Notes under the pieces: model-generated
Database searches by the model: none
The model's input: only the letters and a program-made list of their open reading frames with translations
What the model was told of the DNA's origin: nothing
Made by a program: the position numbers and the translations under genes
In this document: positions 54,055 through 63,591 of the stretch, one piece after another
Numbering within the stretch: position 1 is the stretch's first letter
Layout of the letters: every line of letters starts with the position of its first letter
Assembly: GCF_019636155.1 (NCBI RefSeq)
Contig: NZ_JAHBYB010000001.1
Span: 248,001-312,000, forward strand
Length of the DNA: 64,000 bases
Reading direction: 5' to 3'
Origin: Brevundimonas sp.
GTDB taxonomy: Bacteria > Pseudomonadota > Alphaproteobacteria > Caulobacterales > Caulobacteraceae

Positions 54055-55293
54055 ATGTCCGAGGTTTACGTCTACATAACCTTGCCCGGAACCACCCAGG
54101 CCGTCACCGCCGGGCGGTTCGAGCATGAGATCGACCGGAACGGCGTCCCGGTCGGCCGCTTCGTCTATGGTCGCCGGTATCGGGATCGCCCGGACGCGGT
54201 CGAGATCGACCCGGTCGAACTTCGCCTGGGTCGAGCGCAGTTCGAGACCGTGCGCCTCAACGGCATCTTCGGCGCCCTGCGCGACGCCGGACCGGACCAT
54301 TGGGGCCGGCGGGTGATCGAGAAGCACGCCGGCGTCGGTGCTCTGGGCGAGATCGACTACTTGCTGCACTCGCCCGACGACCGCGCCGGGGCGCTCGGCT
54401 TCGGCCTGGGCGTGGACCCGCCTGCGCCGATCCGCGAGTTCAACAAGACGTGGGACCTGGAAAAGCTCCAGGCCCTGGCAGACGCCCTGATCGCGGACCA
54501 GGCGCCCAGGGACGCGGCGGCCGTCGAGGAGTTGCTGCTGCTCGGCACTTCGATGGGCGGCGCGCGGCCCAAGGTGGTGGTCGAACATGACGACGCCCTG
54601 TGGCTGGCGAAGTTCAACCGCCCCGATGACCGCTGGAACATGGCGCGCGTCGAACACGCGACCCTGATGCTGGCCCGCCGGTGCGGACTACAGGCCGCCG
54701 ACAGCCAGGTCGTCACCGTCGGCGGCAAGGACGTCCTGCTCGTGCGGCGCTTCGACCGCGAGCGGATCGAGGACGGCTATGCCCGCGCCCGCATGGTCAG
54801 CGCCCTCACCCTGCTGGAAACCGACGAGACGCCGGACGGCCGCGCGCGCTGGTCCTACATCATCCTGGCCGAGACCCTGCGGCGGATCGGCGAGCGCCCG
54901 CGCGAGGACGCCCACGAACTGTTCCGGCGCATGGTGTTCAACGCCCTGATCTCCAACACCGACGACCACCCCCGCAACCACGCCGCCATCGCGCCCGGCC
55001 GAGGCTGGCGGCTCGCCCCCGCCTACGACCTGACGCCGACGCCCTCGATAAGCGAGGATCGCCGCGACTTGGCGATGGCCTGCGGCTCGCAAGGACGGTT
55101 CGCCAACGCCGGGAATCTGCTGAGCGAGTGCGGGCGGTTTCTGTTGTCCGATGATCAGGCCCGAGCGATCGTTGACGAGATCGAGAGCGTAACGTCCGCC
55201 GAGTGGTATGCGACTTCACGATCGGCGGGGGTCAGCGAGGCAAACTGCGAGGCGGTTCGAACCGCATACGGCTATCCTGGCTTCCGCCGATGA
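54055..55293 (+). CDS. HipA-like Ser/Thr kinase toxin
   Basis: 412 residues. The N-subdomain contains VGRFVYGRRYRDRPDAVEID. Nucleotide loop GTSMGGARPKVVVEHDD, ATP-Lys in LWLAKFN, catalytic loop SNTDDHPRNHAAI (Asp and Asn present), and metal-binding Asp in LAPAYDLTPT: all kinase residues are intact. The phosphorylated Ser of the ejectable loop is probably in GTSMGG. HipA kinases inactivate glutamyl- or other aminoacyl-tRNA synthetases and cause growth arrest. The variant with the FxYxxxY..R start resembles the shorter HipA class; the target is unknown. Confidence 0.9.
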   Translation: MSEVYVYITLPGTTQAVTAGRFEHEIDRNGVPVGRFVYGRRYRDRPDAVEIDPVELRLGRAQFETVRLNGIFGALRDAGPDHWGRRVIEKHAGVGALGEIDYLLHSPDDRAGALGFGLGVDPPAPIREFNKTWDLEKLQALADALIADQAPRDAAAVEELLLLGTSMGGARPKVVVEHDDALWLAKFNRPDDRWNMARVEHATLMLARRCGLQAADSQVVTVGGKDVLLVRRFDRERIEDGYARARMVSALTLLETDETPDGRARWSYIILAETLRRIGERPREDAHELFRRMVFNALISNTDDHPRNHAAIAPGRGWRLAPAYDLTPTPSISEDRRDLAMACGSQGRFANAGNLLSECGRFLLSDDQARAIVDEIESVTSAEWYATSRSAGVSEANCEAVRTAYGYPGFRR

Positions 55294-55417
55294 TCGCCTC
55301 GACTGGGACGCCAAGACAGGTCCACCCGCAACACATTTAACGTATCATGCATCAACGGGCGATAGACACGCAACTAAATCACTGATAGGAGCAATCTAGT
55401 TTGATTTTTCGCAACGA

Positions 55418-56629
55418 GTGCATCTTGTGGACCATTTTCCGATCATCCAAGCGCTCTGCCGAGCGGCACTGGGGCAGCCCAGTCCGGCGGTTCGAAAGCA
55501 GGTAGAGCGACTTCGAGATGCCTTGAAGAAAGAGGGCGACGTGAAGGCGTCAGCGGCGCTGTCGAGTTTGCTGACAAGCGCGGACCGCACTGTAGAGTTG
55601 GCACCAAGTCGCATTGCGCGCTCGAAAGCCCAACTGCCGGGTGAGAATTTGACCCGAAACACCCAGGTTCCGGTTGATCGAGAGACGGCTGCGCCGCTGG
55701 CGGAGTTGATCTTCCCGCCTGAGGTCAATCCCGCTCCGCCGATTTTCAACCCCATGATCAGCGCGGCCGTGTCCTCGATCATGGAGGAGTGGGCAAGCCC
55801 TGGCGCATTGTCCGACATGGGGGTGCAGCCCATGCGCACCTGTCTGATCTACGGCCCGCCGGGAACGGGCAAGACACGCTTGGCCCTATGGATTGCGGCG
55901 CAACTGGACCTGCCGGTCGTTTCAGCCCGGATTGATGGCCTGGTGTCCTCGTTCCTAGGAACAACCGCGCGCAATATTGGCAATCTCTTCGCCTTCGCTA
56001 ACCGGTATCGCTGCCTGCTATTGCTGGATGAGTTCGATGCGGTGGCGAAGCTGCGCGACGACCCGCAGGAAGTCGGCGAGATCAAGCGGGTGGTAAACGC
56101 CCTGTTGCAAAATCTGGACATGCGCCACGACGTCGGGATCACCGTGGGCATCACCAACCACCAACGCCTGCTCGATCCGGCGGTATGGCGTCGTTTCGAG
56201 GTGCAGCTTGAGATGCCCCGGCCTGACTTCGACGTGCGGCTGGAGATCGCCAAGAGCTTTATGCCCCCGATCACGCCCCCCGATGCGCATCTGCGCATGA
56301 TCGCCTGGTTCACTGAGGGTGCGACCGGCGCGGAGATCGAAGCCTTGGTGCGCACCTACAAAAAGTCGATGGCGGTGCAGGCCGACAGCCCGCGCCCGAT
56401 GCTCGATATGCTGCGCCAGTTCGCGACGCTGAACAGTGCACGCATCGACCCGGAGCGCCGTGAGCTGCTGTTCGCGGACGCCGGCGTGCTGTTTAAGACC
56501 ATCAGCCGCGATCGCCGCCTCGGCGTGTCTTACGAGGACATCGGCAACATGGCCGGCAAAGACAAATCGACGGTCAGCCGGCAGATCAGCCGCAGTGATG
56601 AAGCTCTTGGCGCGACGGATGCAAGCTGA
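55418..56629 (+). CDS. AAA+ ATPase partnered with a subtilisin-like protease
   Basis: 403 residues from GTG 55418; GTG 55427 is an alternative. A helical N-terminus (about 1-100) is followed by an AAA module: Walker A GPPGTGKT (146-153), Walker B LLLLDE (200-205), sensor 1 GITNH, arginine finger area WRRFEVQLEMP. The lid has TEGATGAEIEALVRTYKK. The last 33 residues (SYEDIGNMAGKDKSTVSRQI) look like a helix-turn-helix, so the ATPase may bind nucleic acid or regulate its own promoter. Its TGA overlaps the protease ATG. Such two-gene AAA/S8 modules recur in islands; the role is not established. Likely functions are sensing with activation or unfolding of substrates for the protease. Confidence 0.85.
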   Translation: MHLVDHFPIIQALCRAALGQPSPAVRKQVERLRDALKKEGDVKASAALSSLLTSADRTVELAPSRIARSKAQLPGENLTRNTQVPVDRETAAPLAELIFPPEVNPAPPIFNPMISAAVSSIMEEWASPGALSDMGVQPMRTCLIYGPPGTGKTRLALWIAAQLDLPVVSARIDGLVSSFLGTTARNIGNLFAFANRYRCLLLLDEFDAVAKLRDDPQEVGEIKRVVNALLQNLDMRHDVGITVGITNHQRLLDPAVWRRFEVQLEMPRPDFDVRLEIAKSFMPPITPPDAHLRMIAWFTEGATGAEIEALVRTYKKSMAVQADSPRPMLDMLRQFATLNSARIDPERRELLFADAGVLFKTISRDRRLGVSYEDIGNMAGKDKSTVSRQISRSDEALGATDAS

Positions 56630-59166
56630 TGGCAAGCCCGATCCAGGTCGTTCTGAACCAAGAGAACTTTGAGCAGGCACGTGAGGTCGTGGGCGGCGGG
56701 CCGAAGAAGGACTTCTTCGCCGAGCGTGACGAGGCTTATGTTCGTCACAAGCGGTCGATGCAGGACCAACTGGAAGGACTGGCGGTCGCTCTCGAAGGTC
56801 AACCGCAAGGCCAGCTTGGCATTGTGAAAGTCATCTTGCGGCGGGATGCTTGGGCCAAGTCGCACCGACCGTTGCGGGCCTTGTTCAAGGCGGAGATCAC
56901 GCCACTGGTCGGTGGTGGCGACCTTGGTGAAATGTATGTTGAGGCACGCCCCGGCGGGTTGCGCCTGATCGCGCAGGCGGTGCGTGGCACCGAAGAACAC
57001 ACTAACCTGCGCCCGGATAACAACGGTAAGCTCATCCCGCACCCCAGCGCCGGACGCAGCGAGACCGGCGCATTGGATCGGTTGGAACTTTACAGTGCAG
57101 CAGACCGCCGGAAGTTCTCGGTCGACGAGGCTATGGACTGGCTGTCGAACCCGATGACGGGTAGCAACTACCGCGTTGAGCTTTTCGATATCCCGCCGCC
57201 TCATAGTCAGTGGGATGCGGTCGATGAAGGGCGCCAACGGCTCTATGCCAGTTTCATCGAAGGGCTGGCAGCAATCGGTCATGGGCTAAATGTAGAGCGT
57301 GTCCAGACGGTGGGCCGCGATCAGCCGCAACTTGCCCTGCGACTAACCAAGGCCGAGGGCCCGCCGCTCGTGCTGCTGCAACGTTCGGCGCAGGACCGAA
57401 AGCGAGACCGCGAAGTCGCGCCGTTCGAGACGGACAAGGGGCGGCATCAAAGTTTGCTCGCGTTCCTCGACCATCATCCGCTTGTTCGTCGCATTGAGTT
57501 GCCGCCGGTGCTGACGCGCACCATCATCGGGGAACGCATGTCGGCGCAATCAATGGCCGGCACAGGGCGCGCCATTCCGACAAGCGGCGATCTGCTGGCG
57601 CGTGATCCCGCCGCCAACTATCCCAGACTTGGTATTATCGATGGCGGCATCAGCGATGCAGCGGCGGAATGGGTCCTGGATCGGTGGGAGCCACTGGCTG
57701 ACGAACATGCGGATCGGGCGCACGGGACGTTCATCGCGGGCCTTGCTGTCGGCGGCAATGCATTAAACGGGAGTGTTTGCCCCGAGCCCGATGGCATCGA
57801 CCTCGTCGATATTGCCGTGTTCCCAGACGACGACCAGCCGGCGGCGTTCGAGCAATATTATCCCGGCGGGCTCGACGACTTCTTCGACGAAATCGACAAT
57901 GCCGTAGCCGACGCGAAGGCGCGACATGATGTGCGCGTCTTCAACTTCAGCTTGAACGTCCAGCACCCTGCTGAACCGGATCAATACAGCTCTACGGCAG
58001 CGCGGCTCGACGGCATCGCCGAGACTAATGACTCAGTGTTCTTCATCTCGGCAGGCAATACCTCGCCGCAGGGCGCGCGAACAGAATGGCCTGCAGATGA
58101 AACCCAAGCGCTAGTGGCGCTAGCCACCGCGCGCGGGGACGGACTGCTCGTTCCTGCGGAGAGCGTGCGGAACGTGTCGGTCGCGGCGTTGAACCCGCCC
58201 GATTGCGCAAGCTCGATCAGTCATATGCCGGCGCGGTATTCGCGTCGAGGTCCGGGCCTGCGTGCTGGAGTGAAGCCGGACCTGGCTCATTTCGGAGGGT
58301 CGGGGTCGCCGCAAGCACCATTTGGCCACGGGCTTTTCTCGATCTTGCCGGACGGCTCTATCATCGATGGGTGCGGCACAAGCTATGCAGCTCCATTGAT
58401 CGCCAAGACAGCGGCGGTGCTTGACCAAAACATCGAAGGACAGGTCTCGCGGGAAACGCTGATCGGCCTGCTGCTGCATCACGCGGAGATGCCGGAGGCG
58501 CTTCGCACCAAGGCGTTGTCCGGAGTTGCACGCGACCTCGTAGGCTTCGGCATGCCGCCGGCAGCCCGCCAGATCCTTGAGGGTGATGAGCACAAGATCA
58601 CACTGGTGTTCGCCTCTCGACTGCGAGTAGATCAACAAATCTCGTTCGGTTTTGCTTGGCCGCCGTCGCTAGTTACGCCCGATGGGAAGTGCCGAGGCTC
58701 GGCGAAACTGACGCTGGTCTCGACGCCCCCGCTGGACCGCCGGTTCGGTTCGGAGTTCGTTCGCGTGAATATCGATGCCACGCTCCAGCAAGAAAATTTC
58801 GACAAGGATGGCAAGCAGAGCTGGCACGGCCGTCTCGATCCAATCTACTTGCCAGACCGGAAGAATGGCCCGGCAATCGAGGCGGAACGCATCGAGCATG
58901 GGCTAAAGTGGAGTCCCGTGAAATGCCTGTCGAAGACCATGCCACGCGGGATTGGTAACTCGACGAACTGGCGCTTGTTTATGAAATACCTGACCCGCGC
59001 CGGAGAACAAATGCCCGACGACGGCGTGCCGTTCACCGTCCTGCTCACTATCTCCGATCCACAAGGCGAAGCACCCGTTTTTAACGACGTGCGCGCATTG
59101 CTGACCCGCACCGGCGTGCGGGTGGAAGACATCCGAACAGCCGCACGAATCACCACGCGCGTGTGA
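56629..59166 (+). CDS. Cytoplasmic subtilisin-like (S8) protease
   Basis: 845 residues without a signal peptide. Catalytic triad: Asp 338 in LGIIDGG, His 365 in HGTFIAG, oxyanion Asn 477 in ISAGN, Ser 585 in GTSYAAP. A long N-terminal region (about 1-320) contains a partly basic helical segment and may be an inhibitory or sensor domain. A C-terminal domain (about 660-845, beta-rich) could recognise targets. Absence of a secretion signal and coupling to an AAA ATPase suggest an intracellular, normally restrained protease. It may act as an effector that cleaves host or phage proteins, but no substrate can be inferred. Confidence 0.9.
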   Translation: MASPIQVVLNQENFEQAREVVGGGPKKDFFAERDEAYVRHKRSMQDQLEGLAVALEGQPQGQLGIVKVILRRDAWAKSHRPLRALFKAEITPLVGGGDLGEMYVEARPGGLRLIAQAVRGTEEHTNLRPDNNGKLIPHPSAGRSETGALDRLELYSAADRRKFSVDEAMDWLSNPMTGSNYRVELFDIPPPHSQWDAVDEGRQRLYASFIEGLAAIGHGLNVERVQTVGRDQPQLALRLTKAEGPPLVLLQRSAQDRKRDREVAPFETDKGRHQSLLAFLDHHPLVRRIELPPVLTRTIIGERMSAQSMAGTGRAIPTSGDLLARDPAANYPRLGIIDGGISDAAAEWVLDRWEPLADEHADRAHGTFIAGLAVGGNALNGSVCPEPDGIDLVDIAVFPDDDQPAAFEQYYPGGLDDFFDEIDNAVADAKARHDVRVFNFSLNVQHPAEPDQYSSTAARLDGIAETNDSVFFISAGNTSPQGARTEWPADETQALVALATARGDGLLVPAESVRNVSVAALNPPDCASSISHMPARYSRRGPGLRAGVKPDLAHFGGSGSPQAPFGHGLFSILPDGSIIDGCGTSYAAPLIAKTAAVLDQNIEGQVSRETLIGLLLHHAEMPEALRTKALSGVARDLVGFGMPPAARQILEGDEHKITLVFASRLRVDQQISFGFAWPPSLVTPDGKCRGSAKLTLVSTPPLDRRFGSEFVRVNIDATLQQENFDKDGKQSWHGRLDPIYLPDRKNGPAIEAERIEHGLKWSPVKCLSKTMPRGIGNSTNWRLFMKYLTRAGEQMPDDGVPFTVLLTISDPQGEAPVFNDVRALLTRTGVRVEDIRTAARITTRV

Positions 59167-59268
59167 CGCCTAGGCCAACTCGTAGGGCTTCCAGCATGGT
59201 TCCGTGTGACGTCTTCGGCACCTGATACGCGCCTGCCGTGAACGGGCATGCCCAACTTCCAAGATGAG

Positions 59269-60555
59269 TCAGAAGCGGCCGAAGCCCACTGCTTCACGCC
59301 AGTTTTGATGGGAGATTCCGGCCAAATCGACCGTCCCCGTCCGCAACCAACTCGACGTATTGCGTATCGAGTGGATGGACAGCTCTCCAGCCTCCGCGCT
59401 GAGCCCTCGGTGGTGGGGGTAGAGCAGTAAAAGCTCAGAGCATTCATAGAGCTGGCTGTAGGCCATCATCTGATACACGTCTGCCTGGCTGACGCCCTGC
59501 TTGGGGTCGTCGACCACACGGCTGATGCGCTTCCATTTGGTGTCGATGATAAGCCCGACCCTGCCCTTTCGCTTCACGAGGATGTCCGGCTTGGTCATGA
59601 AGCGGCCTGCTCCGGTCTCGGCATCTTCGAGGCAGTAGAGGCGGCCGCCCTGGGCGTGAACGCTTAGTTCGGTGCCGCTGAACGCTCGTTTGAGGCTACG
59701 CGCCACATAGGCTTCGAAGAGGCGGCTCATGTCGAAGGTCAGCGAGAACCCGTTCTGTGAGCCGCGTGAGGTGGTCTGGAATCGGTCGCCAAGAAGCAGG
59801 CGGGCCAGTTCCACCAGTTCTCGCCATCGGCTGTTCGTGCGGTCCAGGATCAGGCTGTCCCACGCCAAGGCGCTGGGCCGTAGGCTGCGAATGTCTGCGT
59901 AGAAGAAAGCAAGTTCGCGCAGGCGGCGCTGGTTCTCCGCCGACGCCGTCACGCGGATCAGCCGTTCCACGGCTGCCTTCATGATGTGGTTGAGCAAGAT
60001 GTCAGGCGAAAGATCGTCATAGCGGCAGGCAAGTCGGTCGGGCCGGGCGATCAGGGTCGTGAACTGACGCGTCACATCCATCTGACCGCGCAACGCCGTC
60101 AGATCGCCTTCGTGCACCAGATAGCGGCGCGGCATGCCCTTACGCGCTTCGTCGGCCAGTTTGCGGGCGAACAGCCCGATCAGGATTTCGAGCAGAGTCT
60201 CCTTTTGCCAGCCCAGCTCTGTCATGGGGCCGGCGGCGATGTCGAGATCGAGAGCGACCGCCAGCATGTGGACAAGACGCTGGCGAATCTGACCGTGAGC
60301 CGTCGCCCCAGTCGCGTCGGGCACGTCGATCTTCGGCAGAATTTCCAGCGCGATGCCATCGGCGGCCAGCACGCCCACCACCTGCCGCGCGCCCAGGGCC
60401 CGACGACCGTGGGTCAGAATGCGGCCGCCGTCCTTGCCGCCCAGCGGAGAAGCACGGGCGACTGCCACCAAGCGATCGGCGGCGTCTTCGGGGATGGCGT
60501 CGTCGCCCTCGCCGTAGGGCAGAGACCCCCATTCGAGAACGGTGCGGCGGATCAC
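59269..60555 (-). CDS. mcrC: McrC nuclease subunit of McrBC
   Basis: 428 residues from GTG 60555, which overlaps the mcrB stop (GTGA); the longer frame to 60609 would start inside mcrB. An N-terminal region with GRRALGARQVVGVLAADGIA and LEILPKID is followed by a C-terminal PD-(D/E)xK nuclease: KPDILVKRKGRVGLIIDTKW (D...DTK) preceded by RFMTKPD. It cuts DNA carrying modified cytosine once McrB translocates. The last 20 residues end VGFGRF. Confidence 0.9.
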   Translation of the reverse strand: MIRRTVLEWGSLPYGEGDDAIPEDAADRLVAVARASPLGGKDGGRILTHGRRALGARQVVGVLAADGIALEILPKIDVPDATGATAHGQIRQRLVHMLAVALDLDIAAGPMTELGWQKETLLEILIGLFARKLADEARKGMPRRYLVHEGDLTALRGQMDVTRQFTTLIARPDRLACRYDDLSPDILLNHIMKAAVERLIRVTASAENQRRLRELAFFYADIRSLRPSALAWDSLILDRTNSRWRELVELARLLLGDRFQTTSRGSQNGFSLTFDMSRLFEAYVARSLKRAFSGTELSVHAQGGRLYCLEDAETGAGRFMTKPDILVKRKGRVGLIIDTKWKRISRVVDDPKQGVSQADVYQMMAYSQLYECSELLLLYPHHRGLSAEAGELSIHSIRNTSSWLRTGTVDLAGISHQNWREAVGFGRF

Positions 60556-62870
60556 TGGAAGTCGGCGTAGGCGTCGGGCGCGAACTCGCTCCGCACCGTC
60601 CAACGCCAACGGGTCTCGCCGCCCTCGAAGTCGGAACCGGCGGGCGGCTTCAGCTCTGTGCGCTCCAGGAACCGACCCGCCTTGCCTGTGTCCGCGTCGC
60701 CCAGCACCAAAGCGACTTTGCTCCAGTCCTCGTAGAAATATTCCGCTAGCAGCGGGATCACCTTGTGGCGCATGACGGCATCAAGGTCAGCTCGCGATGC
60801 ACACTTGATGAAGTAGGCGTGGCCGATCTGGTGCTCCCGATCGAATAGGTATTCGATCCGGTCGTTCAGCGTGCGCAGCAGTTTGCCGAGATTGACGCCG
60901 CAGCTCGCGCCGGCGGCCTTCATTTCGGGCAGGTCCGGGTTGGGCATGAGTTCGCGAAACTCGAAGCGGCGACGCAGGGCTGTGTCGAGCAGGGCGATCG
61001 AACGGTCGGCCGTGTTCATCGTGCCGATGACGTGTAGATTTGCCGGAACGCCGAAAGCCTCTTTGGAATAGGGCAGGCGCACCTTCAGCCCGCCACCTTC
61101 CGGCGTGATTCGCTTATCCGGCTCCAGGAGGGTGATCAGTTCGCCAAACACCTTGGAGATGTTGGCGCGATTGATCTCGTCGATGATCAGCACGAACGGC
61201 TCGGGCGGACCACCGGGCTCCTGACTGGTGATGTAGCGTTCTAGCGCGCTCATGTTCAGGTCCGAGGGCGTCAGCATGTAGAGCGTGCGCATACTGAACC
61301 GCTTGGCGTAAATCTCTTCGACCGGGACGCCGGTGCGATCGCTCCAGAGCCAACTGACAGCTCGCCGGTGAAAATAGCCGCCGTCCTCGCGAGGCGCATA
61401 TTCGTAGGGGCCGGTAACCTCGCCTATGGCCCGGAAGCTGCCGTTACCCTTGGACACGATCAGAATGTCGCCTGGTTTGATCCAGTTGCGGAACATGTCC
61501 GGGCATTGAACTGAGGCACTGCGCGGGGTCGGTGGCTCGGCGTCCGGCTCTTCCTCCTTCCAGGCCTCGATCATGGCGTCGCGCTTGGCGAACCGGTCAT
61601 CACGCCAGTCGATCTGTCCGAAGCCGAGAAGAGCATAGCCATTCTCCAGTGACTCCTCGAACAGGTAGGCGTCTTCCGGATTGGCCGCCTCTCCGATCGA
61701 CATCTTGAAGACCTGACGCCCGGTCAGGTCGAAAGCCTTGCCGGTCGAGCCCTTGCTGGCGGCGGCGCGGGTGGCGATGCGATGGAAGACGCCAGGGCTG
61801 ACCTCCAGGCGGAACCCGGACTTCTCGTCATCGCCGTCTCCATCTTTGCTGGAGAAAGGCGGGCGCAGACCTTCGACGAAGTCTTCATAGCTATAGGACT
61901 GATGGAAGGTGACGAACTCCACCTGTCGCGCATCGACCAGTCGCCGATATTCAGCCTCGACGGCCGGGCGGTCATCCGGATCGACTTGGGGCGAGCACAG
62001 CTTCACCGCTTCCCCCGCCGTGGCGAACGTTTTGCCGGTGCCGGGTGGGCCATAGAGGATCAGGTTCATAGAGGACGTTCTTTCATCGGTCGCGGATGCG
62101 GCCATACCGCCCGCGTTCGTCATCTTCATTCCGGCCGTGTGACCTTGCGGCGGTAGGCCGAGAGCGGCAGCTATCCCTGGAGCAAGCTCGTAGCGGACGA
62201 GCTTTTCACCGCCATAGGTCAGGTAGTTGACGTCCCCACCGCTGATCGCCTTGATCCGTGCTGGCAGACCATCGATCAGCATGGCGCGTGCGACCTCGAC
62301 GATGTCGGTCGTTTCAATCGCTTCTTCCGCCTTATTTCCTGCCCCCTTGGGCTTGATGCGGAAGGCGGACACGCCGGTCTTCCTGTTGAAGTTTCTTACG
62401 GGTTGAAACGGAATGTTCGCGGCATCGAAGAGAAGGAACGCTCCTTCGTTGCCGAGCCCCGTGCCGGCACCCTCGCGGCTACTCATGTCGCTCCCTGATC
62501 GAAAGTCGCGATAGTGCTTTAGGAAGGTCGGCAGGTTCGCCAACCGGTTTCCGGGGTTTTCAGACCGAGGGAACAGCAGCAGGTAGGCCGTCCCGCCTGC
62601 CTTGTGGTCGGAAATCAGGCCGCGCATCGCCTCGATGATCGACGCCAAACTGTCAGCCTCGAACGCCGCATCCAGGTCGGTGAAGGGCAGACCCAAGCCC
62701 GCCAAATTCTTCTCGATGGTCTTGAGGTAATTGATCCGGGTCTCAACTCCGGTCGGCGCGTTCCCCCGCGCCAGCAGCATTTGCCTGAAACCCGCCTCGT
62801 CCATTCTCTTGCCTTGTCCTCCCCGGACGTCAATTTCGGTCGTCGGCCGCGCGTCCGGGGCCCATTTCAC
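60552..62870 (-). CDS. mcrB: McrB GTPase with an inserted EVE/PUA-like domain
   Basis: 772 residues, or 750 from ATG 62804. The N-terminal 250 residues lack a recognisable DUF3578 reader. The AAA+ module has Walker A GPPGTGKT (274-281), a conserved YEDFVEGLRPPF, Walker B VLIIDEINRA and the McrB GTP-specificity motif MNTADRS. Between YEDFVEGLRP and the Walker B lies an insert (about 400-500) with WIKPGDILIVSKGNGSFRAI, then GEVTGPYEY and HRRAVSWLW. This is an EVE/PUA-like fold that in related proteins reads modified bases. With mcrC it forms a type IV restriction system against modified DNA. Confidence 0.88.
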   Translation of the reverse strand: MKWAPDARPTTEIDVRGGQGKRMDEAGFRQMLLARGNAPTGVETRINYLKTIEKNLAGLGLPFTDLDAAFEADSLASIIEAMRGLISDHKAGGTAYLLLFPRSENPGNRLANLPTFLKHYRDFRSGSDMSSREGAGTGLGNEGAFLLFDAANIPFQPVRNFNRKTGVSAFRIKPKGAGNKAEEAIETTDIVEVARAMLIDGLPARIKAISGGDVNYLTYGGEKLVRYELAPGIAAALGLPPQGHTAGMKMTNAGGMAASATDERTSSMNLILYGPPGTGKTFATAGEAVKLCSPQVDPDDRPAVEAEYRRLVDARQVEFVTFHQSYSYEDFVEGLRPPFSSKDGDGDDEKSGFRLEVSPGVFHRIATRAAASKGSTGKAFDLTGRQVFKMSIGEAANPEDAYLFEESLENGYALLGFGQIDWRDDRFAKRDAMIEAWKEEEPDAEPPTPRSASVQCPDMFRNWIKPGDILIVSKGNGSFRAIGEVTGPYEYAPREDGGYFHRRAVSWLWSDRTGVPVEEIYAKRFSMRTLYMLTPSDLNMSALERYITSQEPGGPPEPFVLIIDEINRANISKVFGELITLLEPDKRITPEGGGLKVRLPYSKEAFGVPANLHVIGTMNTADRSIALLDTALRRRFEFRELMPNPDLPEMKAAGASCGVNLGKLLRTLNDRIEYLFDREHQIGHAYFIKCASRADLDAVMRHKVIPLLAEYFYEDWSKVALVLGDADTGKAGRFLERTELKPPAGSDFEGGETRWRWTVRSEFAPDAYADFQ

Positions 62871-62937
62871 CGGATTGGCTCTGCCACAACCTGCCGTAGC
62901 CCGCTAAGCTCGCTCACCAATAATCGTTGGCGCTTAC

Positions 62938-63591
62938 ATGAGTCTCATCAAATCCAAGAAGCGGGTCGCCGACCACGGGGAGGTCTTCACCCCCTCATGG
63001 CTGGTCGAGCGCATGCTCGATCTAGTCAAAGGGGAGAGCGAGCGGATCGATTCTCGCTTCCTCGAACCCGCCTGCGGGAGCGGCAACTTCCTGGTCCGTA
63101 TCCTTCAGCGCAAACTGGATACGGTCGAGGTGAAGTATGGTCGGTCCAGGTTCGAGAAGCATATCTACGGCCTGGTGGCCGTGGCGTCCTGCTATGGCAT
63201 CGAGCTCCTGGCCGACAACATCGCTGAATGCCGGGCCAATATGCTGGCGCTGTTCTGCGACTATATGGGAGTGACGCCGGACGACGAGGCGTATCACGCC
63301 GCCTCGCACATTCTGTCGCTGAATCTGATCCACGGTGACGCCCTGTCGATGTTGGCGGCGGACGGCGGGCCGATCACCTTTGTCGAATGGGCGCACATCG
63401 GGGCGGGCAAGTTCCAGCGCCGGGATTTCCGCCTCGACCGCCTGACCCAGGCCGCCGGCCTGCGTGAAGAGGGCTCCCTGTTCCAGCATCTCGGCAAGCA
63501 TGAGGTGTTCCAGCCCGTGAAGGCTTGGCCGCCGATGACGGTGCGCGAGCTGGCGGCACGAGATCAGACGCCGGAGGGCGCCGCCGCATGA
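62938..63591 (+). CDS. Small N6-adenine methyltransferase-like subunit of a split R-M system
   Basis: 217 residues: VADHGEVFTPSWLVERMLDL, then the SAM motif I LEPACGSGNFLV, GIELLADNIAECRANMLALF and LIHGDALSML. The catalytic NPPY/F motif expected after these is not present; instead EWAHIGAGKFQRRDFRLDRL follows. Short proteins of this form precede an Eco57I-like methylase gene in other genomes, so the pair may form one enzyme. It overlaps the next gene by 4 bp. It is divergent from mcrB, with 67 bp between starts. Confidence 0.8.
   Translation: MSLIKSKKRVADHGEVFTPSWLVERMLDLVKGESERIDSRFLEPACGSGNFLVRILQRKLDTVEVKYGRSRFEKHIYGLVAVASCYGIELLADNIAECRANMLALFCDYMGVTPDDEAYHAASHILSLNLIHGDALSMLAADGGPITFVEWAHIGAGKFQRRDFRLDRLTQAAGLREEGSLFQHLGKHEVFQPVKAWPPMTVRELAARDQTPEGAAA

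Noticed and set aside
59167-59268. Terminator between the subtilase and mcrC
   Set aside because: A weak stem is possible, but there is no T tract in either direction.
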